Of a stretch of 64,000 nucleotides of DNA, positions 61,903 to 64,000 are shown one piece after another; within the stretch, counting starts at the first letter, position 1; each line of letters opens with the position of its first letter. Where the stretch lies: the NCBI GenBank assembly GCA_914767715.1, contig OU612067.1, positions 20,744,162 through 20,808,161 on the forward strand, read 5' to 3'. The notes beneath the pieces are model-generated. The model worked only from the letters and a program-made list of their open reading frames with translations. It ran no database searches and was not told the DNA's origin. The position numbers and the translations under genes were made by a program. This stretch comes from Membranipora membranacea. Its lineage: Eukaryota > Bryozoa > Gymnolaemata > Cheilostomatida > Membraniporidae.

Positions 61903-63905
61903 TTAGAGTAGGTTAGGAGGAAATCTATTTTTTGAACTGGCCGTAAAAAAAGCAAAGGGTCCCCTCTTTGTTACTTTTTTTAATTTTAAAGTCGCTCTCA
62001 TTTCCGTTCTATTTATCGTAGGATCTTCATATTCTGGAATTTGAATGAGGCCAATGAGGCCATCAACTGGTCCGAGTTTGAAAGAATTCCGATGGCTATT
62101 TAAATTTTTCACCCTGCGTTTGGCATGTTTTTTAATGACAAAAGTGGCCCTCGTTAAAAATGTCGCTGACGCCAAACTAAAGGGGCAGCCCCAAACGGGT
62201 TTCAGTTCCAAAGTCAGCATGAAATTCCCCACGGTTTACAGTAGGTTAGGAGGAAATCTATTTTTTGAACTGGCCGTAAAAAAAGCAAAGGGTCCCCCCT
62301 TTGTTACTTTTTTTAATTTTAAAGTCGCTCTCATTTCCGTTCTATTTATCGTAGGATTTTCATCTTCTGGAATGTGAATGAGGCCAATGAGGCCATCAAC
62401 TGGTCCGAGTTTGAAAGAATTCCGATGGCTATTTAAATTTTTTACCCTGCGTTTGGCATGTTTTTTAATGACAAAAGTGGCCCTCGTTAAAAATGTCGCT
62501 GACGCCAAACTAAAAGGGGCAGCCCCAAACGGGTTTCAGTTCAAAAGTCAGCATGAAATTCCCCACAGTTTACATGAGGTTAGGAGGAAATCTATTTTTT
62601 GAACTGGCCGTAAAAAAAGCAAAGGGTCCCCCCTTTGTTACTTTTTTTAATTTTAAAGTTGCTCTCATTTCCGTTCTATTTATCGTAGGATCTTCATATT
62701 CTGGAATTTGAATGAGGCCAATGAGGCCATCAACTGGTCCGAGTTTGAAAGAATTCCGATAGCTATTTAAATTTTTTACCCTGCGTTTGGCATGTTTTTT
62801 AATGACAAAAGTGGCCCTCGTTAAAAATGTCGCTGACGCCAAACTAAAAGGGGCAGCCCCAAACGGGTTTCAGTTCCAAAGTCAGCATGAAATTCCCCAC
62901 GGTTTACAGTAGGTTAGGAGGAAATCTATTTTTTGAACTGGCCGTAAAAAAAGCAAAGGGTCCCCCCTTTGTTACTTTTTTTAATTTTAAAGTTGCTCTC
63001 ATTTCCGTTCTATTTATCGTAGGATCTTCATATTCTGGAATTTGAATGAGGCCAATGAGGCCATCAACTGGTCCGAGTTAGAAAGAATTCCAATGGCTAT
63101 TTAAATTTTTTACCCTGCGTTTGGCATGTTTTTTAATGACAAAAGTGGCCCTCGTTAAAAATGTCGCTGACGCCAAACTAAAAGGGGCAGCCCCAAACGG
63201 GTTTCAGTTCCAAAGTCAGCATGAAATTCCCCACGGTTTACAGTAGGTTAGGAGGAAATCTATTTTTTGAACTGGCCGTAAAAAAAGCAAAGGGTCCCCC
63301 CTTTGTTACTTTTTTTAATTTTAAAGTCGCTCTCATTTCCGTTCTATTTATCGTAGGATCTTCATATTCTGGAATTTTAATGAGGCCAATGAGGCCATCA
63401 ACTGGTCCGAGTTTGAGAGAATTCCGATGGATATTTAAATTCTTTACCTTGCGTTTGGCATGTTTTTTAATGACAAAAGTGGCCCTCGTTAAAAGTGTCG
63501 CTGACGCCAAACTGAAAGGGGCAGCCCCAAACGGGTTTCAGTTCCAAAGTCAGCATGAAATTCCCCACGGTTTACAGTAGGTTAGGAGGAAATCTATTTT
63601 TTGAACAGGCCGTAAAAAAAGCAAAGGGTCCCCCCTTTGTTACCTTTTTTAATTTTAAAGTCGCTCTCATTTCCGTTCTATTTATCGTAGGATCTTCATA
63701 TTCTGGAATTTGAATGAGGCCAATGAGGCCATCAACTGGTCCGAGTTTGAGAGAATTCCGATGGATATTTAAATTTTTTACCTTGCGTTTGGCATGTTTT
63801 TTAATGACAAAAGTGGCCCTCGTTAAAAGTGTCGCTGACGCCAAACTAAAAGGGGCAGCCCCAAACGGGTTTCAGTTCCAAAGTCAGCATGAAATTCCCC
63901 ACGGT
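61903..63905 (+). repeat. Terminal super-repeat block, copy 2 (six monomers)
   Basis: Matches 57254-59256 at offset 4,649 bp. It lacks the counterpart of monomer 59257, so the following 63906 monomer matches 59591 at offset 4,315. Private changes include GGATTTTCATC, CCGATAGC and AAAGTTGCTC in the 62904 monomer. Confidence 0.88.
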
Positions 63906-64000
63906 TTAGAGTAGGTTAGGAGGAAATCTATTTTTTGAACTGGCCGTTACTTTGTTTAATTTTAAAGTCGCTCTCATTTCCGTTCTATTTATCGTAGGAT
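63906..64000 (+). repeat. Partial monomer with the same 27-bp hairpin deletion
   Basis: Shows GTTTAGAGTAGG and GGCCGTTACTTTGTTTAA, as at 59591. The window ends inside it. The shared deletion and T-to-G change show common descent, with the array repeating at a 4,315-bp offset. Confidence 0.92.

Larger units (their letters stand above)
1..64000 (+). repeat. 334-bp satellite DNA array, head to tail
   Basis: The entire window is tandem copies of one monomer in a single orientation. Anchored at the TTA of GGTTTACAGTAGG, 192 complete monomers lie between 119 and 63905: 149 of 334 bp, 17 of 314 bp, nine of 333, ten of 335, three of 336, three of 340 and one of 308 bp. These lengths add up exactly to the span. 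GC is about 40%. No mobile element, inverted monomer or unique sequence interrupts the array, and neither edge of the window leaves it. Long uninterrupted satellites of this kind are typical of eukaryotic centromeric or heterochromatic DNA; that location is inferred, not seen. The family is not one I recognise. Confidence 0.98.

Noticed and set aside
1-64000. CRISPR array
   Set aside because: Repeats are 334 bp and contiguous, with no unique spacers and no cas genes.
1-64000. Mobile element or multi-copy gene family
   Set aside because: There are no target-site duplications, terminal repeats or transposase/reverse transcriptase frames. Monomers abut perfectly with one phase throughout.

Overview
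The whole window is one uninterrupted head-to-tail satellite DNA array. I see no gene, RNA gene, transposon, inversion or stretch of unrelated sequence. Stepping through the window at a fixed anchor (the TTA of GGTTTACAGTAGG) gives 192 complete monomers from 119 to 63905, plus a partial one at each edge. Of these, 149 are exactly 334 bp, 17 are a 314-bp deletion form, one is 308 bp, and the rest are 333, 335, 336 or 340 bp through small indels, mostly in homopolymer runs. Base composition is about 40% GC. A typical monomer holds 12 CpGs where about 13 are expected. A long satellite with this layering points to a eukaryotic chromosome, plausibly centromeric, pericentromeric or other heterochromatin. 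The lack of CpG depletion fits an invertebrate-like genome better than a heavily methylated vertebrate or plant satellite. I do not recognise the monomer and cannot name the organism.

The array is organised in layers. Positions 1-1816 carry an exact 982-bp three-monomer duplication. About 3245-17573 and 17574-30233 are two tandem copies of a super-repeat of 43 and 38 monomers (14.3 and 12.7 kb). Their length differences are close to whole numbers of monomers. Positions 30234-35358 are a mosaic of super-repeat pieces and include a patch rich in private mutations. Positions 35359-41292 and 41293-47226 are two near-identical 18-monomer units (5,934 bp); I found one base difference by eye. From 47227 the period changes repeatedly: a 1,338-bp four-monomer duplication, a transplanted 1.3-kb block, one monomer type three times in a row, a 668-bp dimer, then a 1,001-bp trimer. 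Positions 56920-64000 form a further super-repeat with an offset of 4,649 then 4,315 bp, running off the right edge.

Monomers fall into two main haplotypes (GAAAG..GGCTA and GAGAG..GGATA) with recombinants, plus linked-marker subtypes. The 314-bp form always carries a second marker (TTTGAAATG), so it probably arose once and was spread by array expansion. Each monomer contains a hairpin-forming segment (A7-G-CAAAGGG / CCCTTTG-TTA-C-T7), a tandem 9-mer, an EcoRI site and an ATTTAAAT palindrome.

Both strands show short recurring open frames (90 codons minus, 66 codons plus). They are broken by many one-base indels and by the 20-bp deletion, and haplotype differences change amino acids on both strands, so I do not annotate them as genes. 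There is no evidence of a gene system here. The interest lies in the array architecture and the recombination history it records.
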